Shown here: one piece after another, positions 8,169-15,832 of the stretch
How the letters are laid out: each line of letters begins with the position of its first letter
Position numbering within the stretch: the first letter of the stretch is position 1
Assembly (NCBI GenBank): GCA_003249095.1
Contig: QBMS01000031.1
Location: forward strand, 1-35,051
Direction: 5' to 3'
Length of the DNA stretch: 35,051 bases
Origin: Snowella sp.
GTDB lineage: Bacteria > Cyanobacteriota > Cyanobacteriia > Cyanobacteriales > Microcystaceae
Made by a program: the position numbers and the translations under genes
Notes under the pieces: generated by a model
Databases searched by the model: none
What the model saw: only the letters and a program-made list of their open reading frames with translations
What the model was told of the DNA's origin: nothing

Positions 8169-10511
8169 ATGACTGAACCATTAGCCGAAAAAATCGGGGT
8201 CTTGAACCAGGCTCCTGTTTATGGACAGACCAATAACATCACGATTAATGGTCAACAAACTTCTCTGATTTACAGTGATCCTTTACCCGATCGCCGTTTT
8301 TTTCAGGGTAGGACGGAGCAACAGGCGGAATTACGAGTTTGGATGGCTGATCGCCATGTTTCTTTGATTGGATTGCGGGGGGAAGGCGGGATCGGGAAGT
8401 CAACGTTGATGGCGCAGGTTTTTGCCGATTCTCCCGATTTTAAAGGCAAATTTTGGGCAGATGTGCGATCGCAGACTTCGATGACGGTGTTGGCGGCGAG
8501 GGCCTTACAGGAATTTGGGGTTTTGCCCGAACAGGTAGAAAATATCGAGGAAAAAGACCTCATTCCCCGTTTATTGCGATTGCTTCAGCAGGGGCGTTAT
8601 TTGTTGGCCATTGATAATTTGGAGTCGGTGTTAACGCCAGAGGGAGCCTGGCTGAGTGGTTATGAGCAGTTTTGGCAGGGTTTTCAGGATATTGGCAGTG
8701 AAAGTGTGCTGTTGTTGGCCAGTCGGGAATATCCGCCCCGTTATTTTGGTTTTGGGCGATCGCATTGGCCACTGCTCGATCAAGGTTTAACGACGGTGGA
8801 AGGTGCGGCGTTATTGGCGGCGTTGGAAGTGGAGGATAGCCAGCAAAATCGGGAACGGGCATCGGAGCAGGTACAGGGCAATCCCTTGGCGTTGTCGTTG
8901 ATAGCGGGTTGGTTGCGGGTGTCTTTTCGGTCAGGTGAGCGTTTTTTACGGTCTTTGGACAGTTGGCCGCAGTTGGTGGGTTCCCATCGCGGCGAAAAGT
9001 TAACGGTTGAGCAGGTTTTGCAGTGGAGTTTAGACCGTCTAACGGAGACGCAACGGTTGTTATTGGCGCAATTGTCGGTTTTGCGCGGGGCGTTTGGGCT
9101 GGAGCTTGCCCAGGCGTTGTTTCCTGATGCGCTGGTGACGATGGAAATTTTGGAGGATTTAGAGCGGCGGTCTATTCTGCAATATTTGAGTCCAGGGGAG
9201 TTTCGGTTTCAGCCCCGTTTGCGGGAATTTGTGAAAGAAAGATCGGCGGATTTAACGACAGCCCATGAACGAGCGATTGTTTATTTTTGGGAGCATCGTC
9301 AAGAAGAATTTGCTAAAGATGATCCTTTATCGGTGGTTGCGGAGTATGAGGAAACTTTTTATCACCAGTGCCAATTAGGGCGTTATCGAGACGCTTATCG
9401 TACTGTATTCGTCTGTGATAATTTTTTAAGATTAAGAGGTCATTACACAATCTTAGTTGATCTTTATAGTCAACTTCATCGAGATTGGCAGCCAACGACC
9501 GAAGAACGACAAGGATATGGAGATGTTTGTAACAATCTGGGGAATGTGTATCGGTCGTTAGGACAATACCAAGAGGCTCTCAATTTTCATCAGCAATCCT
9601 TAGAGATTAAACGTGAGATCGGTAATCGCAAGGGAGAAGCAGCTTCTTTAGGTAATCTAGGGAATGTGTATCGGTTGTTAGGACAGTACCAAGAGGCTCT
9701 CAATTTTTATCAACAATCTTTAGAGATTTTTTGTGAGATCGGTGATCGCAATGGAGGTGATCGCAATGGAGAAGCAGCTTCTTTAGGTAATCTGGGGAGT
9801 CTGTATGAATCGTTAGGACAGTACCAAGAAGCTCTTGATTTTCATCAGCAATCCTTAAAGATTTTTTGTGAGATCGGCGATCGCAATGGAGAAGCAAGTT
9901 CTTTACTCTGTCTGGGAAATGTGCATAATTCACTAGGACAGTACCAAGAAGCTCTCAACTTTTATCAGCAATCCTTAGAAATTGAACGTGAGATTGGTGA
10001 TCGCAATGGAGAAGCACGTTCTTTAATCGGTCTAGGAAATGTGCATAATTCACTAGGACAGCACCAAGAAGCTCTCAATTTTTATCAGCAATCCTTAGAA
10101 ATTGAACGTGAGATTGGTGATAGCAATGGAGAAGCAAATTCTTTAAACAATCTGGGGCTTGTGTATGGGTTGTTAGGAAAGTATCAAGAGGCTCTCGATT
10201 TTTTTCAGCAATCCTTAGAGATTTTTCGTGAGATTGGTACTACGAATGAAGAAGGGGCTTCATTATTCAATCTAGGTCTTGCTTTACTGCATCTTAATCA
10301 AAATGACAATGCCTTAAAACACTTTCAGCAAGCTCTTACTATTTATGAAAACCTTAAGCTTGATGATGAAATTGAAGAATGCAAGCAAGCGATCAGTGAA
10401 CTAAATCAGAGAAAAGAAAAATCTTTAGCTCGAAAACGTTTACAAAAATATGGACTCTGGTTCGTCACTGGCCTAGCCTTAACTATCCTTATCTGGTATC
10501 TCAAAAAATAA
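8169..10511 (+). CDS. NB-ARC/STAND ATPase with TPR repeats and C-terminal membrane anchor (NLR-like)
   Basis: 780 aa. Order: motif AEKIGVLNQAPVYGQTNN (6-23); NB-ARC domain with Walker A GEGGIGKST (71-79), Walker B-like LLAIDNLE (about 145-152), sensor-like LLLASREYP, and QGNPLALSLIAGW (GxP motif); a winged-helix region to about 365; a linker; then at about 455-739 six near-identical 40-residue TPR units (LGQYQEALNFYQQSLEI) and a seventh divergent one; and a hydrophobic helix close to the C-terminus (about 762-777). Such proteins oligomerise on sensing a ligand. The N-terminal motif would then template the matching tail of the upstream protein. The whole 23-base gap before the ATG is pyrimidine, with no Shine-Dalgarno sequence. 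Confidence 0.88.
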   Translation: MTEPLAEKIGVLNQAPVYGQTNNITINGQQTSLIYSDPLPDRRFFQGRTEQQAELRVWMADRHVSLIGLRGEGGIGKSTLMAQVFADSPDFKGKFWADVRSQTSMTVLAARALQEFGVLPEQVENIEEKDLIPRLLRLLQQGRYLLAIDNLESVLTPEGAWLSGYEQFWQGFQDIGSESVLLLASREYPPRYFGFGRSHWPLLDQGLTTVEGAALLAALEVEDSQQNRERASEQVQGNPLALSLIAGWLRVSFRSGERFLRSLDSWPQLVGSHRGEKLTVEQVLQWSLDRLTETQRLLLAQLSVLRGAFGLELAQALFPDALVTMEILEDLERRSILQYLSPGEFRFQPRLREFVKERSADLTTAHERAIVYFWEHRQEEFAKDDPLSVVAEYEETFYHQCQLGRYRDAYRTVFVCDNFLRLRGHYTILVDLYSQLHRDWQPTTEERQGYGDVCNNLGNVYRSLGQYQEALNFHQQSLEIKREIGNRKGEAASLGNLGNVYRLLGQYQEALNFYQQSLEIFCEIGDRNGGDRNGEAASLGNLGSLYESLGQYQEALDFHQQSLKIFCEIGDRNGEASSLLCLGNVHNSLGQYQEALNFYQQSLEIEREIGDRNGEARSLIGLGNVHNSLGQHQEALNFYQQSLEIEREIGDSNGEANSLNNLGLVYGLLGKYQEALDFFQQSLEIFREIGTTNEEGASLFNLGLALLHLNQNDNALKHFQQALTIYENLKLDDEIEECKQAISELNQRKEKSLARKRLQKYGLWFVTGLALTILIWYLKK
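9531..10385 (+). repeat. Tandem 120-bp repeats encoding TPR units
   Basis: Units start at 9531, 9651, 9786, 9906, 10026 and 10146, with a diverged seventh at 10266-10385. Units 4 and 5 are almost identical at DNA level, pointing to recent duplication or gene conversion. Unit 2 is 15 bases longer because GGTGATCGCAATGGA is duplicated in tandem (9741-9755 and 9756-9770), adding GDRNG in frame. Confidence 0.9.
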
Positions 10512-10565
10512 CCCCTAAACCCAATTGACAATTATCAATTCTTCACTATCAATTAATCAGCGATC

Positions 10566-10641
10566 TGTAGGGACTTAATACCATTAAGTCCTTTTACTTA
10601 ACTTACAGAAACAAAGGATTTAACAGTGTTAAATCCCTACA
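10566..10641. repeat. Compound palindromic element after the NLR-like gene
   Basis: Two perfect hairpins with 3-base loops, GGACTTAAT/ATTAAGTCC (10571-10591) and GGATTTAAC/GTTAAATCC (10616-10636), are enclosed by TGTAGGGA (10566-10573) and its complement TCCCTACA (10634-10641). It could act as a terminator, or be a mobile dispersed palindrome of the kind common in cyanobacteria. Confidence 0.6.
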
Positions 10642-10768
10642 AAATTGGATTGCGATCATTTCAAATTAACAACCATCAATTAATCGGCGATCAAGTTTTT
10701 ATTTAGATTAGGGTTTAGGGGTAATCGTTTTAAAATTTTTTCTGTAAACTTCTCAACAAAAATTAGAA

Positions 10769-11137
10769 TTATAACGTTTCAATTTTGACAAGACCCCCTT
10801 CAATCGTATCAATTTGTAATCTATATCCATAAAGCAAAGCCATACCGATTAGAGGTTCTGTTTCCGATTCAGCAACATCAACCTCACGATATTGTCCATC
10901 CCAAATAACATTGCACGCATACAAATCAAAAATTGTCTCACTACCATCTCCTAAAGTGACAATATCAGAAGCTGTCCAAGATAAATTTAAAGTCGTAATG
11001 ATAATAGAAGGTAAAGTCAAAAAGCCATTAAATCCCGTATCAATAACAGCCTCAACAACTTGCTTTTTCCTATTTGCATTGCTAACAACTAAGGGGAGAA
11101 TTGCTTCACGACGTACATTAACAAATCCGTGAATCAT
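10769..11137 (-). CDS. Retropepsin-like aspartic protease fold protein (clan AA)
   Basis: 122 aa. VIDTGFNGFLTLP holds the D-T-G triad of single-domain aspartic proteases, with PLIGMALLYGYRLQID matching the later hydrophobic-hydrophobic-Gly block. Such proteins act as homodimers, each chain giving one catalytic Asp; their substrates in cyanobacteria are unknown. Its ATG overlaps the stop of the upstream gene (ATGA), so it is the second gene of a coupled pair. Confidence 0.8.
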   Translation of the reverse strand: MIHGFVNVRREAILPLVVSNANRKKQVVEAVIDTGFNGFLTLPSIIITTLNLSWTASDIVTLGDGSETIFDLYACNVIWDGQYREVDVAESETEPLIGMALLYGYRLQIDTIEGGLVKIETL

Positions 11138-11409
11138 TTTTGTTTTGCCAAACTCCCTGCTCCAAAATGATAGACAGCACGATGTCCAATGCGAATAACC
11201 CAGGGTTGAGCATTCGGATATTTTTCAAATAATCTGTTAGTTGCAGGTAAGACATTATCGGCAATTTCAAAAGCACCTGTTTCTATATCAATCGCCACAA
11301 TTCGACCCTCATTTTCCGTTTCAACTTGTTGTCTAATGTGATCGTTATACAGGGCTTGACCTCGTTCAGCTAATTCTTCTTTGCTGTAGCGTCGCTGGCG
11401 AATTACCAT
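11134..11409 (-). CDS. Hypothetical protein paired with the retropepsin-like protein
   Basis: 91 aa from the ATG at 11409 (MVIRQRRYSKEEL). The frame is open 6 codons upstream to an ATG at 11427, but an AGAGG Shine-Dalgarno sequence sits about 8 bases before 11409, which decides the start. The protein has a charged N-terminal helix and a small beta-rich part (GRIVAIDIETGAFEIADN, PWVIRIGHRAVYHFG). I do not recognise a catalytic motif. The ATGA overlap with the protease-like gene suggests they act as a unit; a toxin-antitoxin-like role is possible but unsupported. Confidence 0.75.
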   Translation of the reverse strand: MVIRQRRYSKEELAERGQALYNDHIRQQVETENEGRIVAIDIETGAFEIADNVLPATNRLFEKYPNAQPWVIRIGHRAVYHFGAGSLAKQK

Positions 11410-11568
11410 TGATTTGACCTCTTGCAACTTTATTTTTGTATTTTAGCCTATAGACGCGATCGCCTCTTTACCGATGAGATAAAAAAGCGATCGCATTTGA
11501 TCTTTACCGTAATCTTTTACTGGTTTCACATTAATTTTTAAGCTGTAAACGTTGTACTAACTCTTCAA

Positions 11569-11710
11569 GCGATCGCCACCTATTCACCATCAACACGGAT
11601 TGAATAGATTACGCCAATTTCACAGATTTTTAGAGTTACATTTTTACAATAAAACTAAAATCCGTGCAATCCCTAAATCCTTCATAATCCGTGTTCCAAC
11701 AAGAAGAATT
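11569..11710. repeat. Gene-end repeat, copy A (104-bp core with 10-bp inverted ends)
   Basis: The core 11592-11695 begins AACACGGATT and ends with its exact complement AATCCGTGTT, is 104 bases long, and is preceded by GCGATCGCCACCTATT. A second copy (15477-15618) matches over the same 142 bases. It lies 69 bases past the stop of the minus-strand DUF29 gene. The other bases between 11410 and 11778 hold GCGATCGC sites and no gene. Confidence 0.85.
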
Positions 11711-11778
11711 AAAATAAAGTTAAAGCATTCTCCTCTGATAGAGAAAAAAACTGTTTTTTCAGCAGAAATTAGTATTTT

Positions 11779-12258
11779 TTATAATCCCATGAAATCTTCA
11801 TCTAATACTTCTTCCAATGTAAAAGGACAGGTTATGGGATAAACTACTTCAGACGGAATAGGAACCCCAAGCTTTGCCAGTTTTCCCTCCTTGATCGCTA
11901 CCTTTCTGGCATCAGGATAAGCCGATTGAATAGCAGTTTCCAAATAATTTTTTAAAGAGGGGGTATCTCGTAAATTTTTATAAACCCGTTGACGATGCTC
12001 AACTACTGAATCATACCAACTGCCTTTCATTTGTTCGGGAACATTGTTCTGAATTTTTAACTTTAACAAATGGGCCATCAGAATCATTAAATTACTTTCT
12101 AATTCCTTTCTATCTGAACGTCCCAAATCCGTTAACTCCTCAATTAAATGTTGAATATCTAAACGATTGAATTGTTGTTTCTCTAAACAGTCAATCGTCT
12201 TTTCAATCCAAACTTGAAAATCACTATCATAAAGGGTTTGTAATGTCTGGTTATTCAT
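11779..12258 (-). CDS. DUF29 family protein
   Basis: 159 aa. The pattern of LYDSDFQVWIEKTIDCL, FNRLDIQHLIEELTDLGRSDRKELESNLMILMAHLLK and WYDSVVEHRQRVYKNLRDTPSLK is the helical DUF29 family, abundant in cyanobacterial accessory regions and of unknown function. It is full length for the family. It lies in a run of minus-strand small genes separated by repeats, and seems to be a single-gene unit. Confidence 0.88.
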   Translation of the reverse strand: MNNQTLQTLYDSDFQVWIEKTIDCLEKQQFNRLDIQHLIEELTDLGRSDRKELESNLMILMAHLLKLKIQNNVPEQMKGSWYDSVVEHRQRVYKNLRDTPSLKNYLETAIQSAYPDARKVAIKEGKLAKLGVPIPSEVVYPITCPFTLEEVLDEDFMGL

Positions 12259-12308
12259 AAAAACTCCTAAATTACTTAACTAATTTGCAAATAATTACTT
12301 AATTCACT

Positions 12309-12398
12309 AGGGACATACATTAAACAGATTATGCTAATTTTATCGATTTTGTATAACGCAAAATAATAACTTAATTGGGTATAAAATTAATCTGTTAC
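12309..12398. repeat. Gene-end repeat, degenerate copy E
   Basis: ATTAAACAGATTATGCTAAT near 12318 and TTAATCTGTTA near 12388 resemble the two ends of the repeat at 11592-11695. The element ends against the stop codon (12399) of the minus-strand coiled-coil gene. Weakly conserved. Confidence 0.35.
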
Positions 12399-12707
12399 TT
12401 AAGTTCCGCGAATTAAAAATCTAACCTCTTCTAATAAAACATTAAACCGTTGATCCGTTTCCGCTTGCCGTTGCCGTAACTCGGCTTGTTGTTGCTCAAA
12501 TTCCACATGACGCTGTTCCAATTCTGTTTGCCGTTCCTTCATTACTTCCATATCTCGTTGACTTTGTGCCGCCACCTGTAACAGAGCCTGGGAGGTAATC
12601 CGCAGACCATCAATACTATCTTTGACATCCGTAATACCTTCTCGCAATTCTGTTACACTGGACGCGAGTTCATCAAGCATTTCATCTGTCCAACGTTTTA
12701 TTACCAT
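12399..12707 (-). CDS. Small coiled-coil protein
   Basis: 102 aa. After MVIKRWTDEMLDELASSV, the chain is an almost continuous heptad-rich helix rich in Glu and Gln (TELEQRHVEFEQQQAELRQRQAETDQRF). An AGGAG Shine-Dalgarno sequence lies 10 bases before the ATG. The same layout, a short basic N-terminus then coiled coil, is common in multi-copy cyanobacterial proteins of unknown function. No partner gene is evident. Confidence 0.7.
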   Translation of the reverse strand: MVIKRWTDEMLDELASSVTELREGITDVKDSIDGLRITSQALLQVAAQSQRDMEVMKERQTELEQRHVEFEQQQAELRQRQAETDQRFNVLLEEVRFLIRGT

Positions 12708-12903
12708 TATGAAATTCTCCTGAATAAGACTAGAAAAAAGAAGGTATCAAGCTCTTTGACCATTTTAGCAAATGAATCAATTCATTGTACCGATGTTGAT
12801 GTTTTAAGCGATCGCCGTGAAGTATTTACTTTATTTGCAATCATGGTTTGGGGCTGGGTAAAAGCTTATCACCCGATTTTAGGATCGCAGCCTATCTACC
12901 TGG

Positions 12904-13011
12904 AACACGGATTAAATCGATTACGCTGATTTTTCGGTTTTTTTTGATTGTGTTGACTGAAACAATGCAACTGCAATTTATGTAATCTTAAAATCGGTCT
13001 TAATCTGCATT
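12904..13011. repeat. Gene-end repeat, copy C
   Basis: It starts with AACACGGATT and ATTACGCTGATTTTTCGG like the intact copies, and ends with the decayed end AATCTGCATT (13002-13011) directly against the stop codon of the minus-strand GxxExxY gene. The intergenic stretch 12708-12903 before it holds one HIP1-like site and no gene. Confidence 0.65.
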
Positions 13012-13392
13012 CTAGCTTCTAATTAATCGTTTAAAGGTTAGACTTTTACTACCAAAGTTGATCAATAATCCGACTTCTAATTTATATACTTTTAGGTAGT
13101 TTAAGGCTTGGGCGAGATGGACATCTTCTAACTGGATGACGGCTTTTAGTTCGACTAACACTTTATCTTCTACGACGAAATCTGCTCGACGAGTGCCAAT
13201 GGGTTGGGGTAAGTCTTTATAATAAATAGGTTGTTCTATTTCACGCTGAAAAGTTAAGCCTGCTTGGTGCATTTCATACTGTAGGGCGCGTTGATAGATG
13301 ACTTCTTGGAAGCCGTTACCGAGAAATTTATGAACTTCAAAGGAGGCTCCAATGATTTTTTGGGTGATGTCGGCGTGTTTTAGATCGCTCAT
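13012..13392 (-). CDS. GxxExxY family protein (PD-(D/E)XK nuclease-like)
   Basis: 126 aa from the ATG at 13392. The frame is open upstream only to a TTG at 13449, adding 19 residues unlike the family. The signature is GNGFQEVIYQRAL, with the nuclease-fold residues in RRADFVVEDKVLVELKA (Asp, then Glu-x-Lys). Related proteins have a restriction-endonuclease-like fold; no activity is established. The C-terminal VGLLINFGSKSLTFKRLI is also typical. Confidence 0.85.
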   Translation of the reverse strand: MSDLKHADITQKIIGASFEVHKFLGNGFQEVIYQRALQYEMHQAGLTFQREIEQPIYYKDLPQPIGTRRADFVVEDKVLVELKAVIQLEDVHLAQALNYLKVYKLEVGLLINFGSKSLTFKRLIRS

Positions 13393-13622
13393 TGGTACGG
13401 ATGATGTTTCGATATTATGGAAAGGGGAAATGATAGCTGTCTTAGTCAATCTAACAAAATTTAAGGATGTTTTTATAATTTTAAGGTGTGTGAAAGGATA
13501 GGATGACAGAGGAAGTATACGAATTTTGTGTGATTTTCAGCATATAAATTTTTGTGTAACAATGTCGTCTGACGAAGACGAAGTAGTGCATCAAAACATT
13601 AAAAATATTTAACCTCTTACTT

Positions 13623-14432
13623 ATGTCAAAATCAAAAGTTTTTCTCAGTCATACACATAGTGAACAAGAACTTGCAACCAAAATCAAGGATGAACTATTA
13701 GATCCACATCTTCTTGGTGCTCTCGATATTTTTGTCTCTTCAGACAGTACGACAAACTTACCTGGCACGTCTTGGTTACATAACATTGAAGACTCATTAA
13801 CTACGGCAAATGTTATCCTCATTCTTGCAAGTCCATTTTCAATACAAAAACCTTGGATTAATATTGAGGCTGGAGCAGGTTGGATTCGCTATTTACAAGC
13901 AAGAGATCATGGCGGAACCCCAGTTTATGTAATGCCTCTATGTCATAGCGGACTTTATCCAGGTAAGCTTCCACTTCCGTGGTCAACCTTTAATTCTGTT
14001 GAGCTTCGTACTCAAGGCGGACTACATAATATTCTTGACACCTGTGCCAGAGCGGCAGATTTGCGTAGAAGTCCAAAGCCCGATCTTTCTGATCTTTTGG
14101 AAAATATTATTAATCTTGAGGCTTTTTACTCAAAATACAGAGAAATAGCCCAGAAAATTAACAATGTGGTTAAAATACTGAGTATTTTACCAAGTGATTT
14201 CTTGCAACCTCTTCCCGCAAACCATGTGAGGTCTTTAAAAAGAGTTCGACAAGCTGTTCTAAATCAAGCAGAGGCTGATCTCTTATGGCTACAAGAAAAA
14301 GGGTATATTGACTACAGTCAAGAAAGTGTCATGGTAGACGCAGGAGCAGGTACATTTATTGATGTAATTTTTCGCCCAAAGGAAGATTTTCTACAAAATG
14401 TTGCACCTAATATTCAACATTACATCGAATAA
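13623..14432 (+). CDS. TIR-domain protein, predicted NAD-consuming
   Basis: 269 aa from an ATG. The N-terminal TIR-like domain opens with KVFLSHTHSEQELATKIKDEL; beta strands ALDIFVSSD and NVILILASP follow. PWINIEAGAGW contains W-x-x-x-E (W78, E82), the motif that supplies the catalytic Glu of TIR NADases. The C-terminal ~120 residues are helical with a small beta end and are not recognised; they may sense or regulate. Bacterial TIR proteins often deplete NAD or make a cyclic nucleotide signal when phage is detected. A coiled-coil/zinc gene follows on the same strand, 96 bases on. The defence role is inferred. Confidence 0.75.
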   Translation: MSKSKVFLSHTHSEQELATKIKDELLDPHLLGALDIFVSSDSTTNLPGTSWLHNIEDSLTTANVILILASPFSIQKPWINIEAGAGWIRYLQARDHGGTPVYVMPLCHSGLYPGKLPLPWSTFNSVELRTQGGLHNILDTCARAADLRRSPKPDLSDLLENIINLEAFYSKYREIAQKINNVVKILSILPSDFLQPLPANHVRSLKRVRQAVLNQAEADLLWLQEKGYIDYSQESVMVDAGAGTFIDVIFRPKEDFLQNVAPNIQHYIE

Positions 14433-14528
14433 ATGAATAAAACCCTGAAAAACAAATTAGAATTAAATAATTTATACTAATTTCACGTTTTTTAGATTGA
14501 TGTTTTTAAATTTAGCTTGGTTAATTTT

Positions 14529-15143
14529 ATGGAAACCACACAAGATTTACACAATGCGATTTTTCTTATTACGAAAGCTAACAATTTGTTAGCACAAGCC
14601 AGAGATTTATTAGAACAGTCTCAAAATTCTAATTTGAAATGCATTATTCTTGATTTACAAGCTGCATTTCTTGAAATTAAGGACTTACTAATTAATTCAA
14701 AAGAGTCTTTAATTGACTTGCAAGCTGAGGTAATGAATTTTAAACAGGAAAATGATTTTTTGAAAAAAGAGTTAACTACTCTAAAATCTGAGATTATTTC
14801 CCTTCAGCTAGAGAATGTGAATATCCAAGAAGAAAACTACTCTTTAACAGAAGAAAGTAATGCTTTAAAGAAAAGAATTAAACAGTTGCAACAACCTAAA
14901 CCAAATAAATCTGATAAACACTCACCAAAATCTGTTTTGCAGCCCAAAAAACAACTTCATATGTATGCGGGACTGTATTTTGATAAGAATGGCGATGGTC
15001 CTATGTGTAATATCTGTTACCAAAATCGAGGAAAAATTGTTGAGTGTTTGGTAGATCGTACAAAACCTCGTTTTTGGGGCTCCGATAGTTTCTTTAAGTG
15101 TCCTGAATGTAACACCCTCTATGAAAAAGATCTTAGACTTTAA
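14529..15143 (+). CDS. Coiled-coil protein with C-terminal zinc-ribbon-like domain
   Basis: 204 aa from the ATG at 14529; a TTG four codons upstream is less likely. Residues ~5-125 are helical with a long coiled coil (FLKKELTTLKSEIISLQLEN). A basic Pro/Lys/Ser linker leads to a C-terminal module with CNIC and CPECNTLY, two Cys-x2-Cys knuckles that probably bind one zinc ion. MYAGLYFDKNGDGPMCNIC is a recurring form in bacterial proteins of unknown role. It may work with the TIR protein before it, but adjacency is the only support. Confidence 0.7.
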   Translation: METTQDLHNAIFLITKANNLLAQARDLLEQSQNSNLKCIILDLQAAFLEIKDLLINSKESLIDLQAEVMNFKQENDFLKKELTTLKSEIISLQLENVNIQEENYSLTEESNALKKRIKQLQQPKPNKSDKHSPKSVLQPKKQLHMYAGLYFDKNGDGPMCNICYQNRGKIVECLVDRTKPRFWGSDSFFKCPECNTLYEKDLRL

Positions 15144-15197
15144 GTGGTCAGTAGTTACGCATTTTTGTAATAGTGCGATCGCCGTTCATTCACTTGG

Positions 15198-15245
15198 AAC
15201 ACGGATTAAATAAATTACACTTAACCAGACTTCATCACCCGTGTT
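15198..15245. repeat. Gene-end repeat, short copy D
   Basis: AACACGGATT (15198-15207) and a decayed right end ACCCGTGTT (15237-15245) enclose only ~48 bases. It is preceded by GCGATCGCCGTTCATTCAC as in the other copies. It overlaps the last codons and stop of the minus-strand gene 15221-15430. Confidence 0.6.
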
Positions 15246-15430
15246 GAACGTAAACTAAACAGCGATAAAAACTCAGCTAACTCGACCAATCCTTCCGCTT
15301 CCTGACGCTCTGACAAAGATAATGTATCACCTTGATCTTGGCGATCCAACAGCAAATTTAAACGGTTTTGAACCGCTTGAGGTAACTGAAATTGGGTAAG
15401 TTCAATCGGAATTTCAATAACTTCAGGCAT
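15221..15430 (-). CDS. Small hypothetical protein, tail supplied by a repeat
   Basis: 69 aa (MPEVIEIPIELTQFQLPQAVQNRL...). The Leu/Glu-rich helical pattern with SLSERQEAEGLVELAEFLSL belongs to a family of small cyanobacterial proteins often found beside nuclease or toxin-like genes. The last ~9 residues (STRVMKSG) are encoded by repeat copy D, so the original end has been replaced. No nuclease gene sits next to it here. Function unknown. Confidence 0.7.
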   Translation of the reverse strand: MPEVIEIPIELTQFQLPQAVQNRLNLLLDRQDQGDTLSLSERQEAEGLVELAEFLSLFSLRSTRVMKSG

Positions 15431-15476
15431 TGCTTAATTCTCTTTTTGAAGTAATTGTCTATTATTTTATGATAAT

Positions 15477-15618
15477 GCGATCGTCACCTATTAGCCATCA
15501 ACACGGATTAAATAGATTACGCCAATTTCACAAATTTTTAGAGTTACATTTTGAAAATAAAACTAACATCCGTGTAATCCCTAAATCCATCCTAATCCGT
15601 GTTCCAACTAGGAGAATT
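15477..15618. repeat. Gene-end repeat, copy B (near-identical to copy A)
   Basis: The core 15500-15603 is 104 bases with the same 10-base inverted ends AACACGGATT and AATCCGTGTT as copy A, and the similarity extends to the flanks (GCGATCGTCACCTATTAGCC before, GTTCCAACTAGGAGAATT after). It ends 10 bases from the stop of the minus-strand DUF6887 gene. A plus-strand frame through it also exists in copy A, and is not a gene. Confidence 0.85.
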
Positions 15619-15628
15619 ATCAATTTAG

Positions 15629-15832
15629 CTAAGAATTATTCCGAAAACGACTTACAAACTCAGGATGATTGTCCATATCCTCTACAGAGCTTAAAGGAGG
15701 CATCTCAATCCAATTAGCCTCTGCATTTAACTTATCAACATAAGCATAAAAAGCGGTTTGATCCTCTCGATGGGAAAGAACATAACGCTGTAATTCCTTT
15801 TGGCTCATTGCTTGAAAATCAGGTTGGTTCAT
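15629..15832 (-). CDS. DUF6887-type small protein
   Basis: 67 aa from the ATG at 15832 (MNQPDFQAMSQKELQRYVL). The frame is open 5 codons further to 15847, but the ATG at 15832 shares ATGA with the stop of the upstream gene, and the family begins there. SHREDQTAFYAYVDKL and the acidic C-terminal half are typical. These small proteins occur in pairs with DUF6888 in cyanobacteria, with unknown function. Confidence 0.8.
   Translation of the reverse strand: MNQPDFQAMSQKELQRYVLSHREDQTAFYAYVDKLNAEANWIEMPPLSSVEDMDNHPEFVSRFRNNS

Noticed and set aside
9531-10385. CRISPR-like regular repeats
   Set aside because: The 120-bp periodicity is coding, in frame, without spacers, and encodes TPR units.
11600-11842. 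Plus-strand frame MNRLRQFHRF through repeat copy A
   Set aside because: The same frame occurs in copy B only because the repeat is conserved; it has no ribosome site or family.
13393-13449. N-terminal extension of the GxxExxY protein from a TTG
   Set aside because: The extension is unlike the family and an ATG at 13392 gives the usual length.
15430-15717. Plus-strand frame through repeat copy B
   Set aside because: Same reason as copy A; it also overlaps the DUF6887 gene on the other strand.
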